A DNA stretch of 64,000 bases from Saccharothrix sp. NRRL B-16314 (GTDB taxonomy: Bacteria; Actinomycetota; Actinomycetes; Mycobacteriales; Pseudonocardiaceae). The stretch lies in assembly GCF_000716595.1 (NCBI RefSeq), contig NZ_JNXC01000003.1, positions 535,384 through 599,383 on the forward strand, given 5' to 3'. Below the pieces are notes generated by a model, which was not told where the DNA came from, did not search any database, and saw only the letters and a list, made by a program, of their open reading frames with translations. Both the position numbers and the translations under genes were made by a program. Positions 42,820 through 51,279 of this stretch are shown in pieces. Numbering within the stretch: position 1 is the first letter of the stretch; each line of letters starts with the position of its first letter.

Positions 42820-43260
42820 ATGAAACCGAGAGTGCGGAAGTCGTGGCTGTTGCTGCACGTCATCACGTCCGTCGGCTGGCTCGGCGTCACGATCGGGATG
42901 CTCGTGCTCGCACTGGCGGCGTTCGACGCGCCGCAGCTCTACCAGGCCATGTCACTGCTCGGCGACCTCGTCGTGCTGCCGCTCGCGCTCACCGCGCTGG
43001 CCACCGGCGTCGTCCTGTCCCTCGGCACGAAGTGGGGCCTGGTGAAGTACCGCTGGGTGCTGGTGAAGTTCGTGCTGACCGTCATCGCCGTGATCGCGAC
43101 GACGTTCTCCCTGCGCTCCGGCCTGCACGAGGCGGCAGCCGGAGCGGTCGCCACGGCCGGCCCGGACGTCCTGGTGGCCTGCTGCGTGTCCCTCACCCTC
43201 TACACCTTCAACACCGTGCTGTCGGTGTTCAAGCCATGGGGTCGGACCCGGTGGGGCTGA
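42820..43260 (+). CDS. Four-helix membrane protein, DUF2269-like
   Basis: A 146-aa integral membrane protein with four helices: SWLLLHVITSVGWLGVTIGMLVLAL, LVVLPLALTALATGVVLSL, VLVKFVLTVIAVIATTF and VLVACCVSLTLYTFNTVLSVF. A conserved KPRVRKSWLLLHV start and YRWVLVKF between helices 2 and 3 fit the DUF2269-like set. No function is known. Its 3' end overlaps the convergent NACHT gene by 32 bp. Confidence 0.65.
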   Translation: MKPRVRKSWLLLHVITSVGWLGVTIGMLVLALAAFDAPQLYQAMSLLGDLVVLPLALTALATGVVLSLGTKWGLVKYRWVLVKFVLTVIAVIATTFSLRSGLHEAAAGAVATAGPDVLVACCVSLTLYTFNTVLSVFKPWGRTRWG

Positions 43261-45328
43261 GGCCGGCACGCCGCCGCTCGACGGTCGCCGCCACCTCCAC
43301 CGGATCGCACGACGCGAGGTGGTCGCGGACCAGGTCGTGCGGGAACCGGTGCTCGTCGACCAACAGCACCCGGTCCCGCGCGGACTGGAGAATCGCCTTG
43401 CGCCCCAACGGGAACTCGTCCAGCGCCAACGGTCGCGCGAGCAACCCCGCCACCGGGTCGAACGGCCGGTTCACGACAGGCGCCACCGCCAGCCCGAGCA
43501 GCACGCCGGTCACCGCGCCCAACGCCGAAGGGCGAACCGCGGCACCCGCGAGCGCCGCCGACCCCACCCCGACCAATCCCGCCACCGGCAACCAGCGCAG
43601 CCCGATCGCGCCCCGCGTGTGCAGACCGGCCCACACGCCGCGCAGACCGCCGATGAACGCACCCGCCACCGCCCCCGACGCCAGCCCGATCCCGAGGCCG
43701 ACCGGCAGGTCCGAACCCGGCCCCGTCACCACCATCACCCCGACCGGCACCAACGCGCACGCCAACGCCCAGTACCGGTCACGCGTGTTGCCGTAGGCGA
43801 CGAGCAGCGCGACCACGACGACCACCCCGTACCCGACCGCCGGAGGCCATCCCGGGACGAGCGCACCGAGCAGCCCACCCAGCAAGGCCACGACACCGGT
43901 GATCAACACCCCGGCCACGAAACCCGTTACCGCCCAACGCCTTCCGCGCCGGACATCACCACGAACCGCGATGAACGCACTGCGCGGCACGCCGACCGTG
44001 GCGACAGCGGTGACGGCAGCCGCCACCAGACCGAGCCGCACCCCGACCACGAAGCACAACGCGGTCGCCGCACCCGCCAGCGCACCCGGCGCGGCCCGCC
44101 CGAACAGCCGCCACACCACGTCCGTCCCGACGAAGTCCAGCCACACCTCCCGCGACGGCAACCGGGACCGCGCCTGGAGATCACCCCGACGCCGGGCGAT
44201 CCGGGCCAGGAACCGCAAAGCCCGCACCAAGCGCTCCGAACCGGAGGAACCGGAAGTGCCGGGAGAGCCGGAAGCGCCGGAACGACCAGGAGAGCCGGGA
44301 GAACCAAGAGAGCCCGCAGAGCCGTGAGAGCCGGAAGTGCCGGAGGGGTCACGCGCTACCGACTCCACCAGATACGTGTCCAGCACACCCCGGTACTCCG
44401 CACGCCCCGCCCGGTACGCCAGCGCCAGCAGTCCGAACGCGAGCGGTGTCCGCACTTCGTCCCACAGCTCCGGGTCCTTCTCCAGAGCCTCGCGCAACCC
44501 GTCCAACCGCGGCGCACAAGCCGTGATCAGGTCCAGGACCTCGTTGCGCCCCAACGGATCCACCCGAACCACATCACAACGAGGCAAGTGCCGGTGCTCA
44601 TCGCCCGCACCGCACAGCACGACCTCCCGCAGCTTCAACGCGGTGATCCAGGCCAGGCACTCCACCCGGTCGGCCGGGGACAGGTCGTCCAGCCCGTCGA
44701 ACAACAGCACGAGGTTGCCCTGCCGCAGCCACACCCGCCCCAGCCGCGCCCCGATCCGGTACCGCGACGACAACACCCGCAGCAGCCACTCGCCGAAGTC
44801 GTCGTCCCGCTGCCACCCGCCCAGGTCCACCACCACCGGCACGGGCAGGCTCAGGTCCTGCCGCGCCCGAGCCGCCAACGTCTCCGCGAGCGACAGCAGC
44901 AAAGCCGTCTTCCCGGAGCCGGGTTCGCCCACCACGACCAACGGGTGACGGATGCGCGTGGGCAACCGCGGCCCCACCCGTGGCACGACACCGAGCTTCA
45001 GCCGCACCTGCTCGGCCAACGAACCGTCCACTCGCGCCCGCACGAAACGTTCCACCCGGTCCAGCGCCGCCCGCCGGTTGGCCGGGTGCGAAGGACGCCG
45101 TCGCAGCACAAGCGCGCGAAGCGGTTCCCACGCGGCGAGGCACACGGTGAGCGCGGACAACACGGCCAGCGCTGCCCACAACCACGGCGCGTAAGGGCCG
45201 AGCACCCGCAGCGCCGACCCACCCGTGACCAGGTTGACCGCGACGGGGACGAGCACGAGGAACGTCACCGCGCCCAGCCCGGTCAGCGCGATCAGGCGGG
45301 AGGTGCGGCCGAGCCGTCGCGCGTCCAT
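43229..45328 (-). CDS. Membrane NACHT-type STAND NTPase with Gly/Ser repeat linker
   Basis: A 699-aa protein. Two N-terminal membrane helices (about 12-35 and 46-67) precede the NTPase: Walker A GEPGSGKT at 134-141 and the NACHT-type Walker B LVLLFDGLDD at 206-215. A flexible Ser/Gly/Pro linker (329-364) separates it from about 11-12 further hydrophobic helices in the C-terminal 300 residues. NACHT ATPases oligomerise on ligand sensing; bacterial ones include antiphage proteins. The multi-helix C-terminus would make this a membrane effector or sensor. ATG 45328 follows GGAGGGGG. No partner gene is evident. Confidence 0.75.
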   Translation of the reverse strand: MDARRLGRTSRLIALTGLGAVTFLVLVPVAVNLVTGGSALRVLGPYAPWLWAALAVLSALTVCLAAWEPLRALVLRRRPSHPANRRAALDRVERFVRARVDGSLAEQVRLKLGVVPRVGPRLPTRIRHPLVVVGEPGSGKTALLLSLAETLAARARQDLSLPVPVVVDLGGWQRDDDFGEWLLRVLSSRYRIGARLGRVWLRQGNLVLLFDGLDDLSPADRVECLAWITALKLREVVLCGAGDEHRHLPRCDVVRVDPLGRNEVLDLITACAPRLDGLREALEKDPELWDEVRTPLAFGLLALAYRAGRAEYRGVLDTYLVESVARDPSGTSGSHGSAGSLGSPGSPGRSGASGSPGTSGSSGSERLVRALRFLARIARRRGDLQARSRLPSREVWLDFVGTDVVWRLFGRAAPGALAGAATALCFVVGVRLGLVAAAVTAVATVGVPRSAFIAVRGDVRRGRRWAVTGFVAGVLITGVVALLGGLLGALVPGWPPAVGYGVVVVVALLVAYGNTRDRYWALACALVPVGVMVVTGPGSDLPVGLGIGLASGAVAGAFIGGLRGVWAGLHTRGAIGLRWLPVAGLVGVGSAALAGAAVRPSALGAVTGVLLGLAVAPVVNRPFDPVAGLLARPLALDEFPLGRKAILQSARDRVLLVDEHRFPHDLVRDHLASCDPVEVAATVERRRAGLSPTGSDPMA
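44237..44344. repeat. In-frame 9-nt minisatellite coding the Gly/Ser linker
   Basis: Roughly twelve imperfect 9-nt units (on the + strand CCGGAAGTG, CCGGGAGAG and similar) encode the SGTSGS...SGSSGS linker of the NACHT protein. Unit length divisible by three keeps the frame when copy number changes. Confidence 0.7.
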
Positions 45329-45418
45329 GTGCCCCCTCCGCCAAGTCGCGATCGACGGTAACGGCGTTCGGAGCGGGGTGGTAGAAGGGTTCTCGTGGTC
45401 GACCGGTCACGATCCGTG

Positions 45419-45480
45419 CGGAACCGGAACCGGAACCGGAACCGGAACCGGGATCGGGATCGGAACCGGGATCAGGACCG
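45419..45480. repeat. Hexanucleotide repeat CGGAAC
   Basis: About ten tandem copies of CGGAAC and its variants CGGGAT/CAGGAC, in the gap between the NACHT gene start and the hydrolase stop. A frame through it would read Arg-Asn/Arg-Asp repeats, but it has no coding support. Confidence 0.75.
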
Positions 45481-45509
45481 CGCCCGGAGCCGGACCGGTC
45501 AAGAACCCG

Positions 45510-46313
45510 TCAGGAGCCCGTCAGGAAGTCCACGAGCAGCCGGTTCACGGCCGCGGGCTGTTCCAGGTAACCGAAGTGGCCCGCATCGGCCACCTCCTCG
45601 TACCGCGCGCCCGGGATGACGTCGGCGACCTCTCGCGCCAGGTACGTCGGCAGCACGCGGTCGTCCGCGAAGCCCACCACCAGGCACGGCGCCTTGATCC
45701 CGCGGTACGCGTCGAGCCGGCTCTCGGTCTCGTTCATCCCCATCTGCGCCCGCACGCCCTTGCCGACGGTGGAACCGGACAGCTCCAGGAGGTCCAGCCA
45801 GTCCCGCGCCGCACTCGGGTCGCGCAGCGTCGCGGGGGACAGGTTCAGCACCGCGTTCACCGCCGCGAAGTACTCGCCCGGCAGCGTGATCCCCTGGTCG
45901 TGCAGCGCGCGCTCACCCCGTGACAGGGCGCTCTGCAGGTGGTCGTTGCGGCCGGCCGTCGCGAGCATCACGGCCTTCGAAACCAGGTCCGGACGGGCCA
46001 GCGCCACTTCCTGCGTGATCCGCGCTCCCATGGACGTGCCGACGAGGTGGGCCGGCCCGCCGAGCGATTCGATCAGGGCGACGGTGTCGCCGACCATGTC
46101 CTCGATCGCGATCCCGGACGCGCACTCGTCCGTCGGCGGGATGCCCCGGTTGTCGACGGTGGCCACCCGGAACCCGGCGGCCTTCAGCGCCGGCACCTGG
46201 TGCGCGCGCCACACCCGGCCGGGGCTGCCGGTGCCCATCAGCATGACGACGAGTTCACCCTCGCCGTCCACCTGGTAGCTGAGGTTGATCCCGTTGAGCG
46301 CGACGATCGGCAT
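45510..46313 (-). CDS. Alpha/beta hydrolase
   Basis: A 267-aa alpha/beta-hydrolase fold protein: LVVMLMGTGSPGRVW is the oxyanion loop region, GTSMGARI the nucleophile elbow (Ser), FADDRVLP supplies the Asp and DAGHFGYLEQP the His. Such enzymes include esterases and enol-lactonases; the substrate is not evident. ATG 46313 is chosen because the -10 TAGCCT lies 7 nt before it. It shares a 32-bp divergent promoter with the RidA gene. Confidence 0.82.
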   Translation of the reverse strand: MPIVALNGINLSYQVDGEGELVVMLMGTGSPGRVWRAHQVPALKAAGFRVATVDNRGIPPTDECASGIAIEDMVGDTVALIESLGGPAHLVGTSMGARITQEVALARPDLVSKAVMLATAGRNDHLQSALSRGERALHDQGITLPGEYFAAVNAVLNLSPATLRDPSAARDWLDLLELSGSTVGKGVRAQMGMNETESRLDAYRGIKAPCLVVGFADDRVLPTYLAREVADVIPGARYEEVADAGHFGYLEQPAAVNRLLVDFLTGS

Positions 46314-46345
46314 GGCCCGCAGGCTACTCAATTAGGGTGAACGAC
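46314..46345. promoter_or_regulatory. 32-bp divergent leaderless promoter (hydrolase / RidA)
   Basis: TAGCCT on the minus strand (46326-46321) and TAGGGT on the plus strand (46333-46338) each lie 7 nt from their ATG, with 6 bp between them. Each upstream promoter part would overlap the other gene's coding start. Confidence 0.6.
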
Positions 46346-46726
46346 ATGAGGCGAGTGATCCTTTCGGGCTCCACGTTCGAAGAACAGATCGGCTACGCGC
46401 GGGCCGTGGTCGACGGCGACTGGGTGCACGTGTCGGGCACGACCGGCTTCGACTACGCCACCATGACCATCTCCGACGACGTGGTCGCGCAGGCCGAGCA
46501 GTGCCTGGTCAACATCGGCGCCGCGCTGACCGAGGCGGAGTGCACCTTCGCCGACGTCGTCCGGGTGACCTACTACCTGCCCGACGCCAAGGACTTCGAG
46601 CCGTGCTGGCCCGCGTTGCGCGCGGTGTTCGGCGAGGTGCGGCCGGCCGCGACGATGCTGGAGTGCGGCCTGGCCGACCCCCGGATGCGGATCGAGATCG
46701 AGGTCACCGCACGCCGCCGGGCGTGA
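46346..46726 (+). CDS. RidA/YjgF-family deaminase-like protein
   Basis: A 126-aa protein of the Rid fold: VSGTTGFDYATM, DVVAQAEQCLVNIGAALTEAECTFADVVRVTYYLPD and RPAATMLECGLADPRMRIEIEV are the three family blocks (quoted here as landmarks). RidA hydrolyses reactive imines; the usual Arg in the PxxxxVEIE segment is shifted here (DPRMRIEIEV), so it may belong to another Rid subfamily. The leaderless -10 TAGGGT is 7 nt before ATG 46346; the in-frame GTG at 46337 lies inside that box and is unlikely to be used. Confidence 0.82.
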   Translation: MRRVILSGSTFEEQIGYARAVVDGDWVHVSGTTGFDYATMTISDDVVAQAEQCLVNIGAALTEAECTFADVVRVTYYLPDAKDFEPCWPALRAVFGEVRPAATMLECGLADPRMRIEIEVTARRRA

Positions 46727-46740
46727 TCAGCCGGGCGTGA

Positions 46741-47160
46741 TCAGCGGGGCCCGAGCGCCGACCACTCGATGGCCGGGCAGCGGTCCATGACGACGTCCAG
46801 CCCGGCCGCCGTGGCCCGCTCGTACGCCGCCTCGTCGATCACGTCGAGCTGGAACCACACCGCCTTGGCGCCGATCTCCACCGCCGCGTCCGCGAACTCG
46901 CCCGCCGCCTCCGACCGGCGGAACACGTCCACCACGTCCACCGGGAACGGGATGTCGGCCAGCGACGCGTAGCCCTGCTCGCCGTGGACGGTCGCCGCGT
47001 CGGGGTGCACGGGCACGATCCGCTTGCCGTGCTGCTTGAGGAACCTCGCCACGCCGTAGGCGGCGCGGTGCGGGTGGTCGGCCAGCCCGACCACGGCCCA
47101 GGTCTCGCCGTCCGCCAGGACGCGGCGGATCTTCTCGGGATCACCCCAGGGTTCGGTCAT
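46741..47160 (-). CDS. CoA-binding (Rossmann) domain protein, YccU-like
   Basis: A 139-aa protein with the CoA-binding Rossmann fold: WAVVGLADHPHRAAYGVARFLKQHG and VVDVFRRSEAAGEFADAAVEIG, then VWFQLDVIDEAAYERATAAGLDVVMDRC. Relatives such as YccU bind CoA, but their role is unclear. The -10 TAGGCT on the minus strand (47172-47167) is 6 nt before the ATG, so it too seems leaderless. Its stop is close to RidA's, in a tandemly duplicated GCCGGGCGTGATCA. Confidence 0.8.
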   Translation of the reverse strand: MTEPWGDPEKIRRVLADGETWAVVGLADHPHRAAYGVARFLKQHGKRIVPVHPDAATVHGEQGYASLADIPFPVDVVDVFRRSEAAGEFADAAVEIGAKAVWFQLDVIDEAAYERATAAGLDVVMDRCPAIEWSALGPR

Positions 47161-47172
47161 GGCACCAGCCTA
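47161..47172 (-). promoter_or_regulatory. Leaderless promoter of the CoA-binding protein gene
   Basis: TAGGCT (47172-47167) lies 6 nt before the ATG at 47160. Confidence 0.45.
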
Positions 47173-47265
47173 GAACGACCTGACGTGAAGTTCTTTCGCG
47201 TTTTACCGGTTTCGTGGCTACGCTGGGCGAGCCCGCCGCCGCGGAGCCTTCGAGAGGACTTCTTG

Positions 47266-48579
47266 ATGCGCGCCATTCGATCAGCCCTGATCGTCACGCT
47301 CGCCGCCTCCCTGACCGCCATCGCACCCGCCACGGCACCGGCAATCGCGGCCGTCCAAGCCCAGGCCGCCGACGGCGTCTACTACCTCCAGAGCGTCACC
47401 ACCGGCCTGAACGCCGGCGTGTCCGGCACCTCCGTCCTCCAACGCCGGCCCAAGGGCGACGAGGACCGCCAGCAGTGGACCCTCACCGGGCGAACGTTGC
47501 GCGAAGGCAGCCAGTGCCTGGGCCGCCAAGCCGACCAGGCGGTCGTGCTGTCGTGCGACAGCCCCGACGCGCAGTGGGACGTTCTGCCCGACGGCGACCT
47601 GCCCGACGACGGTCGGCACCGGCTCAAGGTCCCCGGCGTCGACCGCTACCTGATCGCGTCCGGCACGGACCAGGTGCGGATCGGCACCGGCGCCGACCGC
47701 TGGCACCTCACCCCCGTGTCACCCCGACGTGTGCCGGTGCCGGCCGAGGGGGAGCGGCGGCTGGACCAGGTCACCTTCCTCACCGCGCACAACGCCTACG
47801 CCAACGGCGTGGACGGCGGCTTCGCGCCGCCGTTCGTGAACCTCGCGCCCAACCAGGCCCGCGGCATCGAGCAGCAGCTCCGCGACGGTGTGCGCGGGTT
47901 CCAGCTGGACATCCACCAGACGCCGGACGGCGCGATCCTGTGCCACAACAGCTGCACGTGGGTCAGCCGCCCGGTGGCGCTGTGGGTGGACGTGCAGCGG
48001 ATCGTGGACTTCCTGAACCGCAACCCGAACGAGTTCGTCACCGTGTTCCTGGAGGACTACGTCTCCGCCGAGGTGCTGCGCTCCGAGCTGTCCCGCGTCA
48101 ACGGCTTGGCGAACGTGCTGTTCCGCCCCGACCAGGCGGGCGTGCGGACCAACGGCTGGCCGACCCTGAACACCTTGCGCGCCACCAACAAGCGGCTGAT
48201 GATCTTCACCGACCACGGCCGTTCGGGCGACTCGCCGCAGCGCGACGCGTTCGGCGTGATGTACCAACAGGAGTGGACGGTCGAGAACTACTGGTCGATG
48301 GGCTCCGGCCTCGGCGCGTCGGACTGGTCCTGCTACAGCCGCTGGAGCACGCCGCTGAACCGCACCGAGCCCGGTTTCCGGCCGCTGTTCGTGATGAACC
48401 ACTTCCGGGACGTGCCCATCACCGGCACCGCGACCACCGACAACGGCAAGCTGGCCGACCGGGCCCGCAGGTTCTGCGAGCCCGCCGCCCGCAAGACGCC
48501 GACGTACCTGGCCGTCGACCACTACCACCTGGGCAACCCGATGGCGGCGGTCGTCGCCCTGTCCGGCGAGCGATTCTGA
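47266..48579 (+). CDS. Secreted PI-PLC-X-type phosphodiesterase
   Basis: A 437-aa exported protein with a signal peptide (ALIVTLAASLTAIAPATA). About 110 residues of lectin-like beta sequence (YYLQSVTTGLNAGV, QWTLTG) come first. The PI-PLC X-type barrel follows, with its catalytic histidines in FLTAHNAYANG and ILCHNSCTW and conserved QLDIHQ and VFLEDY strands. It should cleave phosphatidylinositol or a related phosphodiester outside the cell. ATG 47266 follows GAGAGGAC; TACGCT (47219-47224) is a possible -10. Confidence 0.78.
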   Translation: MRAIRSALIVTLAASLTAIAPATAPAIAAVQAQAADGVYYLQSVTTGLNAGVSGTSVLQRRPKGDEDRQQWTLTGRTLREGSQCLGRQADQAVVLSCDSPDAQWDVLPDGDLPDDGRHRLKVPGVDRYLIASGTDQVRIGTGADRWHLTPVSPRRVPVPAEGERRLDQVTFLTAHNAYANGVDGGFAPPFVNLAPNQARGIEQQLRDGVRGFQLDIHQTPDGAILCHNSCTWVSRPVALWVDVQRIVDFLNRNPNEFVTVFLEDYVSAEVLRSELSRVNGLANVLFRPDQAGVRTNGWPTLNTLRATNKRLMIFTDHGRSGDSPQRDAFGVMYQQEWTVENYWSMGSGLGASDWSCYSRWSTPLNRTEPGFRPLFVMNHFRDVPITGTATTDNGKLADRARRFCEPAARKTPTYLAVDHYHLGNPMAAVVALSGERF

Positions 48580-48586
48580 GCCGGCG

Positions 48587-49432
48587 CTAAGCCGCGGGCC
48601 GGGGCAGCCCGCAGCCGGGGGCGGTCAGGTCGACCCGGCCGCCTCCGGTCAGGCAGGGCACCATCTGGTGGGTCTGCTGCCCGTACCGGATGCCCTGGCG
48701 CACGGTCACCGCGCCGGTCTCGTCCACCTCGCACGGGTTGCTGAGCGTGCACCGCTCGCCGTCCTCGTTGGCGGTGTTGTTGACCGCCACCACCTTGCCC
48801 GTGGCCACGTCGAGCACCGGTGAACCGGACGTGCCGGCCTTGCTGTCGCACTCCTCGGTGTAGCGCATCGAACCGCGCCAGGTCCACCGGTCCTCGCGCA
48901 GCTCGTGCACGTAACCGTCCGCGTGGCAGGCGTAGATGTGCCGCCAGTAGCCCGACACCAGCCGGATCGCGATGCCGGTCGCCGGGCGTTCGGGCGACAG
49001 CTCCAGCGCCCGCGTGCCCATGGCCTCGACCTCGGCGTAGGTCGACGTCAGCCGGTACAGGGCGACGTCGGTCCCGGACATCGTCGCGTAGGCGAGACCG
49101 GACGAGCGCAGCGTGCCGAGCGTGCCGTCGCCGTCCTTGTCCAGCAACGTGAACACCCGGTCGGACGCTTCCTCCACGAGGACCTCGTCGGCACCCAGCA
49201 TCCGCACGCAGTGCCCGTTGGTCAGCACCAGTGCGGGGTCGGCGGGATCGTGCGCCGGCGGCCGGACCACCGATCCGGAACAGCCGCGCAACGACACGAT
49301 CCCGGTGTAGTCGACTTCGACGGCCGGCGCGGTGGGTGTTGCGAGCGCGGGCGCCGATTCTGCGGCCCAGGCGGGCGCAGCGGGCAGGGACAGCACGAGC
49401 ACGGCGGCGAGAAGGGCAACCAGGTGGCGCAT
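48587..49432 (-). CDS. Secreted trypsin-like serine protease
   Basis: A 281-aa exported protein: signal peptide LVALLAAVLVLSLPAAPAWA, then a chymotrypsin-fold domain with His in LTNGHCV, Asp in GTDVALYRL and Ser in AGTSGSPVLD. Two Cys pairs are likely. The V8/trypsin-like layout suggests an extracellular endopeptidase. It is convergent with the PI-PLC gene and 8 bp from it. ATG 49432 has only a weak ribosome site. Confidence 0.83.
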   Translation of the reverse strand: MRHLVALLAAVLVLSLPAAPAWAAESAPALATPTAPAVEVDYTGIVSLRGCSGSVVRPPAHDPADPALVLTNGHCVRMLGADEVLVEEASDRVFTLLDKDGDGTLGTLRSSGLAYATMSGTDVALYRLTSTYAEVEAMGTRALELSPERPATGIAIRLVSGYWRHIYACHADGYVHELREDRWTWRGSMRYTEECDSKAGTSGSPVLDVATGKVVAVNNTANEDGERCTLSNPCEVDETGAVTVRQGIRYGQQTHQMVPCLTGGGRVDLTAPGCGLPRPAA

Positions 49433-49502
49433 GGACGGAGATCCAATCAGCCACCGCCGGACACCGCAGGGTTGTTCACCCGCAAGCGTCATGCCCCGCG
49501 AG

Positions 49503-50012
49503 TCACTCGCCCTTCTCGCCGTCCGCGAGCTCACGCAGGAAGTCCAGGTGCCCGACGTGCCGCGCGGTCTCCTGCACGACGTGCGCGAGGACCCAGCGCA
49601 CCGTCCGGCCCTTGCCGTCGTGGTCGCCGCGCGTCCGGTCGTCCGCGCCCAACCCGTCGAGCGCGCGCTCCGACCGTGCCCACTCGGCCCGGTACTCGTC
49701 CATCACCGACTCGACCGTGTCGCCCTCGTGCATGCGCCACGACGCGTCGGCGTCCGCGCCCCACAGCGACGGCAGCTCCACGCCGCCCACCTCGATCGAC
49801 AACCACCACCGCTCGACCGCGGTCAGGTGCCGCAGCACGCCCAGCGCGCTCACCACCGGCGACGTGGAGATGGGCGTGGCCGTGGCGTCCGCCCAGCTCA
49901 GGCCCTCGACCTTCGACACGGCGGTGAGCCGCAGGAAGGTCAGGAATCCGGTCATCAACCGCAGCTCGTCCTGGGCGTGGGGAGCAGGCCACGCGCGTTC
50001 GTTCGAACTCAT
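49503..50012 (-). CDS. DinB/DUF664-like four-helix protein
   Basis: A 169-aa helical protein. LRLMTGFLTFLRLT, VLRHLTAVERWWLSIEV and VRWVLAHVVQETARHVGHLDFLREL supply the three His (HLTAVE, AHVVQETARH, HLDFLRE) that bind a metal in the DinB fold. Actinobacterial DUF664 members include mycothiol-dependent transferases and maleylpyruvate isomerase-like enzymes. ATG 50012 is used since a -10 (TAAGGT, 50025-50020) lies 7 nt upstream. Confidence 0.8.
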   Translation of the reverse strand: MSSNERAWPAPHAQDELRLMTGFLTFLRLTAVSKVEGLSWADATATPISTSPVVSALGVLRHLTAVERWWLSIEVGGVELPSLWGADADASWRMHEGDTVESVMDEYRAEWARSERALDGLGADDRTRGDHDGKGRTVRWVLAHVVQETARHVGHLDFLRELADGEKGE

Positions 50013-50025
50013 GTTCGACACCTTA
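50013..50025 (-). promoter_or_regulatory. Leaderless promoter of the DinB-like gene
   Basis: TAAGGT (50025-50020) lies 7 nt before the ATG at 50012. Confidence 0.45.
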
Positions 50026-50288
50026 CCGGTGGGCGTTACACCAAAGTGTCATCATGCCGCCGCGCTCCGCTTCGCGCCGGTCGTCGTCGCCGGACCCGGT
50101 CGGGCTTTGCTATCGTCGGAAGCGGCGTGTGTGAGCAGACGTGAGGCTGGAGCCACTCCCCGGCAAGTGGGTGGCGTGATCCGCTGCGGGGCGTAGGCGC
50201 CCCTGCTCATGAAGACCACTCGAAACCGTTGAACGACGCGTGACGCGTCCTTGTTGCGCCGAGCCGGGCGGCGGGAGCGAGGACTGCC

Positions 50289-51254
50289 ATGGCGCGATCG
50301 TCGTTGACCGAACAGCTGGTCGACCTCCGCCGGACCTACACCGGCGAAAACCTGTCCCAGGCCGTGCCCGCGGTGAAAGCGGTGCTGCACGACCTGCCCG
50401 ACGACCGGCGCGAACGCGTGGTCGACGCCCTGCGCGGCGGCAAGGCCGACGTGCGCGGACTGTTCCTGCCCGACGCGGAGGACGACGACCAGCGCGCGCT
50501 CGAGTCCGTGGTGCTGCAAGCCGGTCTGGACGCCGCCGCGCACCTGCAACTCCGCCCGCCCGCGAGCATGGTGCGGCCGGCGCACGCGTTCGGCGCCGTC
50601 GAGCCGGGCAGGCGGCTGCGCCTGCACCTCACCGAGCACGCCCTGGGTCCGCTGCTCTACGAGCTGCTGCCCAAGCGCGACGGGGACTGGGTGGCGGGGG
50701 CGGCCGGTCTGCGGGTCACCCACCACCCGCGTTCGGTGGAACTCCGACTGCTGGACCTGGACGCGGCCGTGCACCTGGCGGGCGTGGACGAGCGGGCCTG
50801 GGCCACCGGCATGAAGTACGTGCGGAACCTCCTCGCCGGCCGCGACCTGGGCGGGACGTTCCTCGACGGCCCACTGACCCAGGCCGAACGCGACCGCTTG
50901 GACGAGGCGCCGCGCCCGACCGGAGTGGGTAGCGCGGTGCTGCGCCGGTACCACCTGTTCTCCGCCGCGCCGTGGGTGCGGGCGCTGGCCCAGGGTGACC
51001 AGTGGTGGGTCGAGTGGCCCGCGAGCCTCGGCGTGCCGAAGGTGGCCGACCGCCTGCTGCACCCGGTGTTCGGGCTGCCGGGGTCTGTGGAAGTTCCCAG
51101 TGTTGCCGGGGGGCTCGGCATCTCGACGGGCTGGTACGACCTGTTCCTGCGCGAGGTCGAGGGCCCGGACCCGGCGAACGAGCCCGCGCTGGCCGCGTTC
51201 GAGTGGCCGAAGGGCGTGACGGGCTGGTGGGAGCCGCCGCAGGCGGTGCGCTGA
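50289..51254 (+). CDS. Conserved-looking protein of unknown function
   Basis: A 321-aa protein that I do not recognise. It has no signal peptide, membrane helix or Cys cluster. The N-terminal LTEQLVDLRRTYTGENLSQAVPAVK looks like a recurring actinobacterial motif, then comes a helical segment, and a beta-rich centre (LRVTHHPRSVELRLLDLDAAVHL). The C-terminal half has several Trp (DQWWVEWPAS, GWWEPP). ATG 50289 follows GAGGAC. The upstream 276 bp contain only weak hairpins. Isolated between a divergent DinB-like gene and pdtaR. Confidence 0.6.
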   Translation: MARSSLTEQLVDLRRTYTGENLSQAVPAVKAVLHDLPDDRRERVVDALRGGKADVRGLFLPDAEDDDQRALESVVLQAGLDAAAHLQLRPPASMVRPAHAFGAVEPGRRLRLHLTEHALGPLLYELLPKRDGDWVAGAAGLRVTHHPRSVELRLLDLDAAVHLAGVDERAWATGMKYVRNLLAGRDLGGTFLDGPLTQAERDRLDEAPRPTGVGSAVLRRYHLFSAAPWVRALAQGDQWWVEWPASLGVPKVADRLLHPVFGLPGSVEVPSVAGGLGISTGWYDLFLREVEGPDPANEPALAAFEWPKGVTGWWEPPQAVR

Positions 51255-51279
51255 CCTGCGGTGCCGGGCGTCCACGACG

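Noticed and set aside
45395..45619. ORF reading Arg-Asn/Arg-Asp repeats
   Set aside because: It is only the translation of the CGGAAC array; no ribosome site or conserved flank.
50100..50288. Possible cobalamin or other riboswitch before the unknown gene
   Set aside because: Only short GCCAC/GTGGC-type pairings; the conserved core elements of known riboswitches are not present in order.
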